The notes under the pieces are model-generated. The model worked only from the letters and a program-made list of their open reading frames with translations, did no database searches and was not told where the DNA came from. Shown here piece by piece: positions 1-7,813 of a stretch of 29,495 nucleotides of DNA. Every line of letters begins with the position of its first letter. Within the stretch, counting starts at the first letter, position 1. The stretch lies in NCBI RefSeq assembly GCF_900290275.1, contig NZ_LT985323.1, forward strand, positions 348,431-377,925, written 5' to 3'. Position numbers and translations under genes: made by a program. Source of the DNA: Prevotella merdae. Lineage in GTDB: Bacteria; Bacteroidota; Bacteroidia; Bacteroidales; Bacteroidaceae.

Positions 1-47
1 TCTGCTTTCTATGTTAAAATCCAAATGTTTTGACCATTATTTTCATT

Positions 48-1073
48 TTAAGCTGAGATTTTATATTCTGGGGTATAAAGCTGGCGGTTTCTGGCCATGG
101 CAGTGACCAAATGCACGAGTTTGTTCTTCACATTGTTCAGTGCAACCTGCTTCTTCTTTCCACGTTCCACGAGACGCATATAGTACCTTGCAATAACAGG
201 ATTGAAGTTCACGGCAGCCAGTGCAGCCTGCGTCAGCATGGACTTTATCTGACGGTTCGCCATATAGTGCACACGAGGATCTGAATGCACGCTGGTGCCC
301 GAATCCTTGCCGAATGGGGCTATGCCGTAGTAGCAGGCAATCTTCCTTGAATCGTAGTTGAAACGACGGAAGTTGTCGGTGTATACCATCAGACAGACAG
401 CATTCTGCGTTCCTATACCAGGCACCGAGGTCACGATGGTGAACACCTCGGTGAGTTCCTCGTCTGACTTGATGAGCTCGGCGATTCGCTTGTCTATTTT
501 CTCTACTTCCTTGTTGAGTTCAGACACGATATGCCTTCCGCTCTGCGAGATCATTGTCTTGACAGGAGACTTCTCCATTGTGAGTTTCTTCTCGCCTCTG
601 CGCACTTGAAAGCTGCATCTGTGTCTTATAACCATCTGACGATACAGAAACAGTTCGCGCAGTTGTGCAAGTGACTCGCTAAGTGGCTCGTACATAATGG
701 CTCTGTCGTAATTCCTCATTGCGTATTCGGCAATCATCGAGGCGTCGGCGCGGTCCGACTTCAATCGTCTGAGACCTGATGCATCCTTGATGCTCTTGGC
801 ATTCTCAAGCCACATGTCGTAGCCTTTACCATAGAGAAAGTTGCACAGTCCCTTGCTGTAGTCGCCCGTATTCTCTCCACAGAAGAGCCACAGGGAAGAG
901 TCGATGCCGTAGGAATTCTGCTCCACCCACTTGACCAGTTGCTTGTAGCCAGACACAGTTGTCTTGAACTCGTTAAACATTCGTGCAGCTGTTTCTGTCA
1001 GTCCATCTGCAAAAATGATAGCCACATCAACTTTTTCTTTCGAAAAATCAACTCCAATAAATAAATTCTTCAT
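48..1073 (-). CDS. IS110-family transposase (DEDD RuvC-like plus Transposase_20 domain)
   Basis: This 341-residue protein is a full-length IS110-type recombinase. The N-terminal RuvC-like domain shows the acidic tetrad: D9 in GVDFSK, E67 in CGENTGDYS, and D107 and D110 in KSDRADASMIAEYA. The middle (about 180-210) is predicted helical or coiled coil. The C-terminal domain has the helix-hairpin-helix-like VTSVPGIG (about 214-221) and the family Ser-Gly motif GIAPFGKDSG, with S258 as the likely nucleophile. In this family the RuvC-like and Tnp domains together cut and join DNA under the guidance of an RNA made from the element's own non-coding end. No frameshift or stop interrupts the frame, so the protein could be active. 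The 5' leader at 1074-1262 agrees with the IS110 (rather than IS1111) arrangement. Confidence 0.93.
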   Translation of the reverse strand: MKNLFIGVDFSKEKVDVAIIFADGLTETAARMFNEFKTTVSGYKQLVKWVEQNSYGIDSSLWLFCGENTGDYSKGLCNFLYGKGYDMWLENAKSIKDASGLRRLKSDRADASMIAEYAMRNYDRAIMYEPLSESLAQLRELFLYRQMVIRHRCSFQVRRGEKKLTMEKSPVKTMISQSGRHIVSELNKEVEKIDKRIAELIKSDEELTEVFTIVTSVPGIGTQNAVCLMVYTDNFRRFNYDSRKIACYYGIAPFGKDSGTSVHSDPRVHYMANRQIKSMLTQAALAAVNFNPVIARYYMRLVERGKKKQVALNNVKNKLVHLVTAMARNRQLYTPEYKISA

Positions 1074-1079
1074 ATCTTT

Positions 1080-1262
1080 GTACGATTTTAGTTATGTAGA
1101 ATTGGTCAATAGTTGTATGGACTAACACTCTAACAAGGCTCAGAGCCGATAACTTTCTATCTGGTCTTTGCAACTATGTCGATGAGGTCCGAAACAGAAC
1201 ATAGTCTTCAGACTTGTGCGATCTTTGGTTTACCTCTTCGACAGACCGATTCTACCTTTTTA
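1080..1262 (-). ncRNA. Candidate IS110 bridge RNA (5' leader of the transposase)
   Basis: IS110-group elements encode a bridge RNA between the left end and the transposase start. Here that stretch has no ORF and can form several hairpins (plus-strand positions): ACTATG 1173-1178 with CATAGT 1200-1205 around a 21-nt loop; AGTC-TTCA-GACT at 1203-1214; GGCT-CAG-AGCC at 1137-1147; and a long-range pairing of ATAGTTG 1109-1115 with CAACTAT 1171-1177, which competes with the first. A large internal loop closed by a short stem resembles the guide loops of known bridge RNAs. Assigning target and donor loops would require the element ends, so function is inferred from position and foldability. Confidence 0.45.
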
Positions 1263-1380
1263 CAACAAAGGTACGAAACTGTCTTTAGCAATCATAGTTT
1301 TACCTTGATTATTTAGCCTAATTGCTTTCTTCTGCAAACTTAGAGTGCCTTCTGTCGTATGACGCGCAGCGTCTATACGC

Positions 1381-1459
1381 TCTGTGGATTCCAAAACCTT
1401 AAGCCCGTAGGCTTCTGTGTAGTCTGTGCATTCTGTGGGAACTACAAGCAAAGTAGTTC
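1381..1459. repeat. Degenerate TCTGTG repeats followed by a perfect 7-bp hairpin
   Basis: TCTGTG occurs at 1381, 1414, 1423 and 1432; the last three are spaced exactly 9 nt apart. Directly after comes GAACTAC (1439-1445), a 7-nt loop and GTAGTTC (1453-1459). No T-run follows, so a terminator is unlikely. Minus-strand reading gives a short ORF here that looks like chance. This may be intergenic repeat debris or the insertion-side flank of the IS110 element. Confidence 0.35.
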
Positions 1460-1728
1460 AAGTACAAGAGCCTCTCCCCGATAAACGGCAATTTACACTT
1501 CTATCACTCCATATTCCGGATGAACCTATTTAAAATACTCAATAAGAATATTGACGACAAGCGCACACCATAAAAGGTAGAGACAAACACTTAAACAGCC
1601 GTAACAACCGAATCGGAGAAAGCACATATATAATAAGGTATAGGGATGCAACAGGTTTTTATGTTTACGCACACAATATTAGGTAGTATCTAAAAGTAAA
1701 TTAAAAAAGCGAAAAACTCGGTTTTTTA
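1460..1728. other. Intergenic stretch without a recognisable gene
   Basis: I see no credible ORF, RNA gene or repeat between the 1439-1459 hairpin and the gdhA promoter. The sequence is AT-rich towards its right end, as expected upstream of a strong promoter. Confidence 0.5.
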
Positions 1729-1760
1729 CTTGGTAGTAACAATCAAAAAAGCTATATTTG
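1729..1760 (+). promoter_or_regulatory. gdhA promoter
   Basis: A -33 element CTTG (1729-1732) is separated by 20 nt from the -7 box TATATTTG (1753-1760), a full match to the Bacteroidetes TAnnTTTG consensus. Transcription would begin near 1767, giving a leader of about 50 nt before the ATG. Confidence 0.75.
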
Positions 1761-1816
1761 CGTTGTTGAAATGACACAACGATAATCTATATAAAACAAC
1801 TAAAAAACCTTTTACT

Positions 1817-3154
1817 ATGAATGTTGAAAAAATTATGCACGACCTCGAGGCTAAGCACCCGGGCGAAGCAGAGTACTTGCAGGCAGTTCGCGAAGTCCTT
1901 ATCTCTATTCAGGACGTTTACAACCAGCACCCAGAGTTTGAGAAAGCAAAGCTCATCGAGCGCCTTGTAGAACCCGAGCGTATCATTACGTTCCGTGTGC
2001 CTTGGACAGACGACAAGGGCGAAGTGCATGTAAACATAGGCTATCGCGTACAGTTCAACGGTGCCATTGGTCCGTATAAGGGCGGCTTGCGATTCCATCC
2101 TTCTGTAAACCTCTCTATCCTTAAGTTCCTTGGATTCGAGCAGACATTCAAGAATGCCCTTACTACACTGCCTATGGGTGGCGGCAAGGGTGGTTCCGAC
2201 TTCTCTATCCGTGGACGTAGCGACGCTGAGGTTATGCGTTTCTGCCAGGCATTCATGACAGAGCTTTACCGTCATATCGGTCCTGACGAGGACGTTCCTG
2301 CAGGCGATATTGGCGTAGGCGGCAGAGAGATAGGCTACCTATTTGGTATGTACAAGAAACTTACACACCAGTATCAGGGCGTGCTTACAGGCAAGGGCCT
2401 TGAGTTTGGTGGCTCACGCATCCGTCCTGAGGCAACAGGTTATGGCGCCCTATACTTTGTACAGCAAATGCTTGCCACACATGGTCTTGACCTTAAGGGT
2501 AAGACAGTGGCTATATCTGGCTTCGGCAACGTGGCTTGGGGTGCTGCAAAGAAGGCAACCGAACTCGGTGGAAAGGTGATAACAATATCTGGTCCTGACG
2601 GCTACATCCTTGACGAGGCAGGTATCGCAGGCGACAAGATTGACTATATGCTCGAGCTTCGCGGATCTGGCAACGACATTTGCCAACCTTACGAGGACGA
2701 ATTCTCTGGCTCTAAGTTTGTTGCAGGCAAAAAGCCTTGGGAGGTTAAGGCCGATATATACCTGACATGTGCTACACAGAACGAGCTTAACGGTGCCGAT
2801 GCTGACATGATTTTGGCACAGAAGCCATTGTGTGTTGCCGAGGTTTCTAACATGGGTTGCACAGCCGAAGCTGTTGACAAGTTTGTTGCTGCAAAGCAAC
2901 TCTTTGCTCCTGGCAAGGCTGTAAACGCAGGTGGCGTGGCAACATCAGGTCTTGAGATGACTCAGAACTCAATGCGTCTGAGTTGGAGTGAGGCAGAGGT
3001 TGACGAGAAGCTGCACTACATTATGCACTCTATACACGAGCAGTGCGTGAAGTATGGCAAGCAGGCCGACGGCTACATCGACTATGTTCGCGGTGCAAAC
3101 ATCGCTGGATTTATGAAGGTGGCCAACGCCATGATGGCTCAAGGTATAGTATAA
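1817..3154 (+). CDS. gdhA: NADP-type hexameric glutamate dehydrogenase
   Basis: This 445-residue cytoplasmic enzyme interconverts glutamate with 2-oxoglutarate and ammonium, the main entry of ammonia into amino acids in Bacteroidales. The N-terminal ELFV dimerisation/substrate domain (about 55-185) carries the substrate lysine K88 in GPYKGGLRFHP, the catalytic lysine K124 in LPMGGGKGGSDF and the catalytic aspartate D164 in PAGDIGVGGREIG. The Rossmann domain follows, with GFGNVA at about 235-240. Length equals that of the hexameric small-subunit class. The segment EVSNMGCTAEA (342-352) takes the place of the EGANMPTTPEA-like motif of proteobacterial homologues, a lineage variation near the active site. 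The gene is monocistronic: own promoter, and a strong hairpin just after the stop. Confidence 0.97.
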   Translation: MNVEKIMHDLEAKHPGEAEYLQAVREVLISIQDVYNQHPEFEKAKLIERLVEPERIITFRVPWTDDKGEVHVNIGYRVQFNGAIGPYKGGLRFHPSVNLSILKFLGFEQTFKNALTTLPMGGGKGGSDFSIRGRSDAEVMRFCQAFMTELYRHIGPDEDVPAGDIGVGGREIGYLFGMYKKLTHQYQGVLTGKGLEFGGSRIRPEATGYGALYFVQQMLATHGLDLKGKTVAISGFGNVAWGAAKKATELGGKVITISGPDGYILDEAGIAGDKIDYMLELRGSGNDICQPYEDEFSGSKFVAGKKPWEVKADIYLTCATQNELNGADADMILAQKPLCVAEVSNMGCTAEAVDKFVAAKQLFAPGKAVNAGGVATSGLEMTQNSMRLSWSEAEVDEKLHYIMHSIHEQCVKYGKQADGYIDYVRGANIAGFMKVANAMMAQGIV

Positions 3155-3162
3155 CATTAATA

Positions 3163-3210
3163 AGGGTGTGTCAAGTCTCATTGGTTGAGCTTTGACACAC
3201 CCTATTGCTT
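3163..3210 (+). terminator. gdhA terminator (GGTGTGTCA family)
   Basis: A 12-bp perfect stem joins AGGGTGTGTCAA (3163-3174) and TTGACACACCCT (3192-3203). Inside it CTCA and TGAG pair again around a short loop. A T-rich tail follows. Its left arm matches terminator-like hairpins after waaA, tRNA-Tyr and the YhcH-type gene. Confidence 0.85.
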
Positions 3211-3273
3211 TATATCACCCCACATTTGCGCCCCACTCTTCAATGAAAACACAACCATATTGATATTATTATA

Positions 3274-3789
3274 GTGAATTTAAGTAGGATAATTTTGGCA
3301 ACAGTTATTGCCCTCACATCACAGATAGCTATTCCCATCAGCGCACAGACGCAGAGGGGAAAGGCTTCCTTTTACTCTAAACGCGCCACTGGAGCACGCA
3401 CAAGTAGTGGTGAGCGCATACACCATGACAGCCTTACCTGTGCACATCGTTCATATCCATTTGGCACATTGCTAAAAGTAACCAACGAGCGCAACGGTAA
3501 GTGGGTAATAGTAAGGGTTACTGACCGTGGTCCACATACACGCGGCAGAATAATAGACCTGTCGCATGGAGCGGCACGAAAAATAGGAATGATAGACCAG
3601 GGTATAGCGGTTGTTAAGGTAGAACGCTACAACAATAGCAAAATACCATATCTTCCGGAAAAGGAAGATATGCCAGAGATAGACTTCGAGGTAACCGAAT
3701 ATACCTTGCCGGAAAACGGCATACTCCACTTCCCCAAAAAGGGAAAACAATACAAGCAGTATGTGAAGACAGTGGACGATGACGACTGA
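3274..3789 (+). CDS. rlpA: RlpA-like septal ring lytic transglycosylase family protein (double-psi barrel)
   Basis: The 171-residue exported protein has a signal peptide (1 to about 24, ending PISAQ) and one DPBB domain (about 28-118). Family signatures are RGKASFYS, TSSGERIHHDSLTCAHRSYPFG, VTDRGPHTRGRIIDLS and AARKIGM. In RlpA proteins this barrel cuts glycan strands of peptidoglycan that lack stem peptides. No SPOR domain is present; the C-terminus is a short lysine-rich then acidic tail, so septal targeting by SPOR is unlikely. The start is GTG: no ATG lies in frame before an upstream in-frame TGA at 3244. The gene converges with the glycine-zipper gene. Family assignment is sure; enzymatic activity is inferred. 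Confidence 0.9.
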   Translation: MNLSRIILATVIALTSQIAIPISAQTQRGKASFYSKRATGARTSSGERIHHDSLTCAHRSYPFGTLLKVTNERNGKWVIVRVTDRGPHTRGRIIDLSHGAARKIGMIDQGIAVVKVERYNNSKIPYLPEKEDMPEIDFEVTEYTLPENGILHFPKKGKQYKQYVKTVDDDD

Positions 3790-3830
3790 AAAACACGACA
3801 ATGAATATTCATCGAACAGCCATAGGCTAT

Positions 3831-3856
3831 CACCGTGCGACAATTATCGCACAGTG
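3831..3856. terminator. Hairpin between convergent genes
   Basis: CACCGTGCGA (3831-3840) pairs with TCGCACAGTG (3847-3856), 10 bp including one wobble, with a 6-nt loop that contains the stop codon of the minus-strand gene. Neither side has a clear T-run, so this may be a weak bidirectional terminator or an mRNA-end stabiliser. Confidence 0.4.
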
Positions 3857-4785
3857 GTAACTTTAACTACAGTGACATAAGATATAGGCTTGTCGTTTTT
3901 TTGCGCCGAAACAAGCAGGCGTATCTCTCCGTCCTTAATGCGACTGTCGGCCTTAACCGTAGCTGTATAGCGCAAGCCCTGACCAGGCATTATGTTCTCT
4001 ACACGCACACTCGGCGATATATATATGCGCTTATTGGCCTCAACCTCAACAACTGTAGGCAAGAAGTCGTATATAGGAGCCTGTGTCTCGTTGTACATCT
4101 CGAACATCACCTTGCCCACTTCGCCTCCATGAAGCACATTAGGCTCTGCAGTATCTACAAACCGAACATTCTTGATTGTAATTCTGCTTACCTCGGCATT
4201 AGCCTTAGCACCATATATCTGCTCCACACGACTGGCATCAACCGACTCTTGCATGCCCTCGCTATGACTTGACTGTGCCGGCGAAGCCGACATATCAAAG
4301 TCGATACGATCGTCGCCCGAATTTGTGCTGTCAACCATCTGTGTAGGGTCAATATCGTTGGACGGTTGCTGATTATTGCTGTAAGGCTGTTCGTAAACAG
4401 GAGTAGTTGACCTACCTGTAGGCTCACCATTATCAGAATACGGCATATATGTATCGTCGGGCTGGGTATACGAATCGTTATACGACCTATCGCGCTGAGC
4501 CTTTTGGCGCTGTATACGCTGATTGCGTCGAGCCAAGTCATCGCTTTGGTCTTGATGCTGCTGTTTGTCGGCTGTATTGCCAATAACTGCACCCATAGCA
4601 GCACCACCTGCCATACCAACTATAGTGCCTACATCACTGCCATGCGGACCACCGACAATACCACCAATGGCAGAACCCAATACAGAACCGAACGAGCTGC
4701 CAGCATAGGCACCCGCTCCAGCTCCTGTAGTGCAACTGCTTGCAACAAGAGCCACACTCATTATAATAACAGAATACTTCTTCAT
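3844..4785 (-). CDS. Glycine-zipper lipoprotein with an unknown C-terminal domain
   Basis: This 313-residue protein begins with a lipoprotein signal and lipobox VASSC (C18), followed by a glycine-zipper segment (about 21-70) with regularly spaced Gly/Ala residues that can pack as two membrane helices. Then comes a Gln/Asp/Ser-rich low-complexity linker (about 73-180, YNDSYTQPDD-like). The C-terminal part (about 190-313) is predicted all-beta and ends in two strands (GEIRLLVSAQK, ISYVTVVKV), resembling an Ig-like or adhesion-type fold. Glycine-zipper lipoproteins sit in the outer membrane and influence envelope integrity; the role here is unknown. It has its own promoter and stands alone between rlpA and the GH27 gene. 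Confidence 0.8.
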   Translation of the reverse strand: MKKYSVIIMSVALVASSCTTGAGAGAYAGSSFGSVLGSAIGGIVGGPHGSDVGTIVGMAGGAAMGAVIGNTADKQQHQDQSDDLARRNQRIQRQKAQRDRSYNDSYTQPDDTYMPYSDNGEPTGRSTTPVYEQPYSNNQQPSNDIDPTQMVDSTNSGDDRIDFDMSASPAQSSHSEGMQESVDASRVEQIYGAKANAEVSRITIKNVRFVDTAEPNVLHGGEVGKVMFEMYNETQAPIYDFLPTVVEVEANKRIYISPSVRVENIMPGQGLRYTATVKADSRIKDGEIRLLVSAQKNDKPISYVTVVKVTTVR

Positions 4786-4805
4786 AATAGTTCAGTTTTA
4801 TATTG

Positions 4806-4836
4806 CAAAGATATTGTTTTCTGACATAAAAGACAA
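4806..4836 (-). promoter_or_regulatory. Promoter of the glycine-zipper lipoprotein gene
   Basis: On the minus strand TATCTTTG (4806-4813) is a consensus -7 box, extended by GCA. TTG (4834-4836) lies 20 nt upstream as the -33 element. The leader is short, about 13-20 nt. Confidence 0.7.
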
Positions 4837-4935
4837 TATTTAATCTATAAAAGTAATTTAAAACATTCTATAGAGAGCAATATGGAACAATTATAAAGAA
4901 GTATTCTACAATTTAAATGCAGCGATGTTGCTATA

Positions 4936-6147
4936 TTACTTCAAACGGAACACCTTTGTCTCGTGAGCCTGCACCTTGCCCTTCCAGCTCTTGGCATTCT
5001 TGGCAATATCACGGTGCTGCCAAAGGTCGCGCACAGTATACTTGCCAGAAAGACCAAGCTTGGCAAAGTCGGCAGTAAGTGTAAGCGGAGCATCCGACAC
5101 ATTGAGCAGAGCCACAGCATAAGAGCCATCGGCAAGCGGTCGTACAAAGATTTGATGAGTATCAGTATTGACCTTGCGCTCGGCCACCTTTCCGAGAGGA
5201 TCCTGGTTGATAGCAATAACCTCGCGGTTTAGCAATATGCGTCTATCCTCCTCGCTAACCTTGCGCATATCGTTGGTCATGGCAAGCGGCGACGAGAACA
5301 TACACCATAGACTCATCTGTGTTTGGTATTCGGCCTGTGTACATCCCTTTCCGCCCAAAGCACTTGACGGACCACTGACACCATGCAAACCTACAACGAG
5401 CATATCCATATCAGGCCACTGACCCTTGCGTGCGTATGAAGAAAGCGGAGAAGTGATGTTGACGATATCGAGGATGCCCATGCCACCCTCATTAGTTACG
5501 TCCTTCCACATATCACGAACATCGTAAGTGGTACGCCAAAGTTGTCCGCCAACCTCCTCACACCATTCCTCGCACTGACGCTGTCCCCACTCGCAAATAC
5601 CAAGAGCTATATCGCGTCCAGACTTTGACAGAGCATCAGCCATTGTACGATAGCGCTGGCGTGCAGTGGCACTGTCGATAGGAGCATTGCAATAGTCGTA
5701 CTTAAGGTAGTCGATACCCCATGAGGCAAATGTACGGGCATCCTGCTCCTCGAACCCAAGACTTGCGGTCCATCCACCACATGTAAGCTGGGCAGCATCC
5801 GAGTATATACCAAGCTTCATACCCTTAGAGTGAACATAGTCGGCAAGTGCCTTGATACCGTTAGGAAACTTCTTTGGGTCGGGTATCATATTATTGTGAA
5901 CATCGCGACCACCCTGCCACAGGTCGTCGATAAATATATATTTGTAGCCAGCGTCCACGTATCCGCCCTCCACCATGGCATCGGCAGTCTCGCGTATCAG
6001 CTTATCTGAAATATCACCCTGGAAGAGATTCCATGTCATCCAACCCATAGGAGGAGTGGGAGTAAGCTGATTGCGTGGTGTAGACTGTGCAGAGACTGAC
6101 AACGAAGAGGCGAAAAGAGCCGCCGAAAGAATAAAAGATTTGTTCAT
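4936..6147 (-). CDS. Secreted GH27 alpha-galactosidase
   Basis: The 403-residue protein has a Sec signal peptide (1-20, SLSVSA|Q) and a GH27 (beta/alpha)8 barrel beginning at TPPMGWMTWN (31-40). The nucleophile is D151 in YLKYDYCN and the acid/base is D209 in WRTTYDV, four residues after the conserved Arg as in human alpha-galactosidase A. DDLW (74-77) and the paired cysteines C123/C153 are typical. The last 80 residues form the beta-sandwich (LLNVSDAPLTLTADF). It would release terminal alpha-galactose from galacto-oligosaccharides or galactomannan in the periplasm or outside. It is divergent from cutC with overlapping promoter elements. No susC/D genes accompany it. Confidence 0.93.
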   Translation of the reverse strand: MNKSFILSAALFASSLSVSAQSTPRNQLTPTPPMGWMTWNLFQGDISDKLIRETADAMVEGGYVDAGYKYIFIDDLWQGGRDVHNNMIPDPKKFPNGIKALADYVHSKGMKLGIYSDAAQLTCGGWTASLGFEEQDARTFASWGIDYLKYDYCNAPIDSATARQRYRTMADALSKSGRDIALGICEWGQRQCEEWCEEVGGQLWRTTYDVRDMWKDVTNEGGMGILDIVNITSPLSSYARKGQWPDMDMLVVGLHGVSGPSSALGGKGCTQAEYQTQMSLWCMFSSPLAMTNDMRKVSEEDRRILLNREVIAINQDPLGKVAERKVNTDTHQIFVRPLADGSYAVALLNVSDAPLTLTADFAKLGLSGKYTVRDLWQHRDIAKNAKSWKGKVQAHETKVFRLK

Positions 6148-6184
6148 AGTTATTAATAATATTATTTTGATTAGTTTTACGTTG

Positions 6185-6233
6185 CAAAGTTATTCAAAAT
6201 ATTTGCCATTCTCAACATAATTATGTATTTTCG
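6185..6233. promoter_or_regulatory. Overlapping divergent promoters of the GH27 gene and cutC
   Basis: Minus strand: -7 TAACTTTG (6185-6192) with TTG (6213-6215) 20 nt upstream drives the alpha-galactosidase. Plus strand: TTTG (6202-6205), a 20-nt spacer and TATTTTCG (6226-6233, one mismatch) drives cutC. The two -33 elements sit inside each other's spacers, so polymerase binding at the two promoters should be mutually exclusive. Confidence 0.65.
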
Positions 6234-6252
6234 TGAACAAAATCAATCCAAA

Positions 6253-7008
6253 ATGCAAAACGAATCAAAAATATGTCTCTTTGAAGTATGCGCCAATGGT
6301 GTAGAGAGTTGTCTGGCAGCGCAAGAAGGCGGTGCCGACCGTGTAGAACTGTGTGCAGGAATACCCGAAGGAGGCACCACACCATCATACGGAGAAATAA
6401 AAATAGCACGACGTATGCTCAACACGACACGTCTGCATGTGATAATACGCCCACGAGGTGGCGACTTTCTGTACACGCCACTCGAAGTGGAACGCATGGA
6501 AGAGGATATACGCATGTGCCGCCAGCTCGGTGTAGACGGAGTTGTAATAGGATGCCTTAAGGCAGACGGCAGTATTGACATTGAGAACAACCAACGTTTG
6601 AAGGATGCGGCAGGCGATATGTCGGTTACATTTCACCGTGCATTCGACCGTTGTGCCAACCCTATGCTTGCACTCGAACAACTGTGTGAGCTTGGCATAG
6701 ACCGTATACTGACATCAGGACAGCAACCCACTGCAGAGCAAGGCATCGACCTGTTGCGCAAGCTCAACAAGGCAGCAGCTGGACGCATAAAGATACTTGC
6801 CGGTTGCGGAGTGAACGAGAACAACATAAGCAAGATACACGAAGAGACAGGAGTTAACGAGTTTCACTTCTCGGCACGCATACCTGTAAAGAGCCATATG
6901 CAATATGCCAACCCCAACGTATATATGGGCGATAAGGATGCCGACGAGTCGACACTGATGTACACATCGGCAGAAAGGGTAAAGGCTACTATAAGTAAGC
7001 TAAAATAA
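6253..7008 (+). CDS. cutC: CutC-family TIM-barrel protein
   Basis: From the second in-frame ATG this is a 251-residue protein of the CutC family, close to the usual length. Signatures include LFEVCANGVESCLAAQEGGA, RVELCAG, RPRGGDF, VIGCLKADGSID, VTFHRAFD and ILTSGQ. CutC was first linked to copper tolerance, but that link has been questioned and no reaction is established. An upstream ATG at 6223 would add ten residues, but it lies at the -7 box, before the expected transcription start, so 6253 is preferred. The gene sits back to back with the alpha-galactosidase. A shared role in sugar metabolism is only conjecture. Confidence 0.9.
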   Translation: MQNESKICLFEVCANGVESCLAAQEGGADRVELCAGIPEGGTTPSYGEIKIARRMLNTTRLHVIIRPRGGDFLYTPLEVERMEEDIRMCRQLGVDGVVIGCLKADGSIDIENNQRLKDAAGDMSVTFHRAFDRCANPMLALEQLCELGIDRILTSGQQPTAEQGIDLLRKLNKAAAGRIKILAGCGVNENNISKIHEETGVNEFHFSARIPVKSHMQYANPNVYMGDKDADESTLMYTSAERVKATISKLK

Positions 7009-7019
7009 GAAATGTGGGG

Positions 7020-7043
7020 TTTCCCTACTCTATTTTAGGGAAA
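7020..7043. promoter_or_regulatory. Inverted repeat TTTCCCTA-N8-TAGGGAAA
   Basis: A perfect 8-bp inverted repeat with an 8-nt spacer lies between cutC and the barrel gene. Flanking GGGG and TCCC can lengthen the stem around a small internal loop. No T-run follows, so an operator or a weak transcript end are both possible. The half-site TAGGGAAA recurs upstream of the lipoprotein gene at 11904. Confidence 0.5.
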
Positions 7044-7071
7044 ATCCCTGTGATATTGTCGCATAAATTGC

Positions 7072-7079
7072 TACCTTCG
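7072..7079 (+). promoter_or_regulatory. Possible -7 box of the barrel gene
   Basis: TACCTTCG differs from TAnnTTTG at one base and lies 38 bp before the ATG. No convincing -33 element is found at the expected distance. Confidence 0.4.
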
Positions 7080-7117
7080 CCGTTGAAAACAAAAGGAAAC
7101 AATAAAAACAAGCAAAG

Positions 7118-7813
7118 ATGAAGAAGATTTTACTGATGGCAATAGCAGCCCTTATGCTGTATATTGCACCTGCCAATGCACAGGCATACAAGAGTAGCCG
7201 CTACTACAACGACCGCACAGGACACCTTGACTACTCGCAGAACCATTACGACAGCTTCTTTGGCCAGAGAGCCAACTATTATGGCTTACGTATAGGTCCA
7301 TCGTTCTCAACAGTCAATTCGGACGACCCTAATCTTGACGGTGGCAACTCGCAGACAGGTCTCAACATCGGTGCCGTTGTGGGATTTGCCCTTATCGACC
7401 AAGAGCCGCTCTACATCGAGACCGGACTATTCTATACCGAGAAAGGTGGAAAGAAGATGCTAAAAGACGGCAAGAAGATGACCTACGACCTTAACTACCT
7501 TGAGTTGCCAGCAGTGGTTAAGTATGCTATCGAGATAGACGACGACTTCTCTGTACAGCCTTTTGCAGGCTGCTATCTTGCATGCGGAATAAGCGGAAAG
7601 ATACGCAACTATGAGGAGCGCAAAGCAGAAAGCTCATTCTCAAAACAATATTTCCAGAGATTTGACGGTGGTTTGCGCTTTGGTTGCGGCGTAGGTTACG
7701 ACATGTTCTATGCCGACCTTACATACGATGTGGGCTTATCGAACATCTGCCACGATGAGTTCGACAAGTCGCACAACGGATGTCTAACACTAAACTTTGG
7801 TGTGAACTTCTAA
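7118..7813 (+). CDS. Outer-membrane beta-barrel protein (PorT/OMP_b-brl_2 type)
   Basis: The 231-residue protein has a signal peptide (1-21, APANAQA) and then alternating amphipathic strands, for example YYGLRIGPSFST, GLNIGAVVGFAL, LYIETGLFYTEKG, LNYLELPAVVKYAI, FSVQPFAGCYLACGI and LRFGCGVGYDMF. It ends in LTLNFGVNF with a terminal phenylalanine, the outer-membrane assembly signal. This pattern is typical of the eight-stranded PorT-like barrels common in Bacteroidales, whose functions are mostly unknown. Its 3' end overlaps the end of the convergent AraC gene by 24 bp. Confidence 0.85.
   Translation: MKKILLMAIAALMLYIAPANAQAYKSSRYYNDRTGHLDYSQNHYDSFFGQRANYYGLRIGPSFSTVNSDDPNLDGGNSQTGLNIGAVVGFALIDQEPLYIETGLFYTEKGGKKMLKDGKKMTYDLNYLELPAVVKYAIEIDDDFSVQPFAGCYLACGISGKIRNYEERKAESSFSKQYFQRFDGGLRFGCGVGYDMFYADLTYDVGLSNICHDEFDKSHNGCLTLNFGVNF

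Larger units (their letters stand above)
1..1262 (-). mobile_element. IS110-family insertion sequence (outer bounds uncertain)
   Basis: A single transposase gene of the DEDD type lies on the minus strand, preceded by about 190 bp of non-coding, hairpin-rich sequence. IS110 elements have no terminal inverted repeats and usually make no target duplication, so neither end can be fixed from one copy. The right end lies within bases 1-47 or before the window starts. The left end is placed tentatively near 1262, where the structured leader gives way to ordinary intergenic sequence. Finding a second copy or an empty site would set both bounds. Confidence 0.55.

Noticed and set aside
1260..1451. Minus-strand 63-codon ORF near the IS110 element
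   Set aside because: It runs through the TCTGTG repeats, has no recognisable domain and no good promoter; it looks like chance coding in an intergenic repeat.
1787..2275. Long minus-strand ORF opposite gdhA
   Set aside because: It is antisense to a well-conserved enzyme gene and has no family features; the same holds for the antisense frames in asd, lacZ, gltX and the HTCS gene.
7020..7043. Intrinsic terminator for cutC
   Set aside because: The stem could form, but no U-run follows. It is kept as an inverted repeat of uncertain role.
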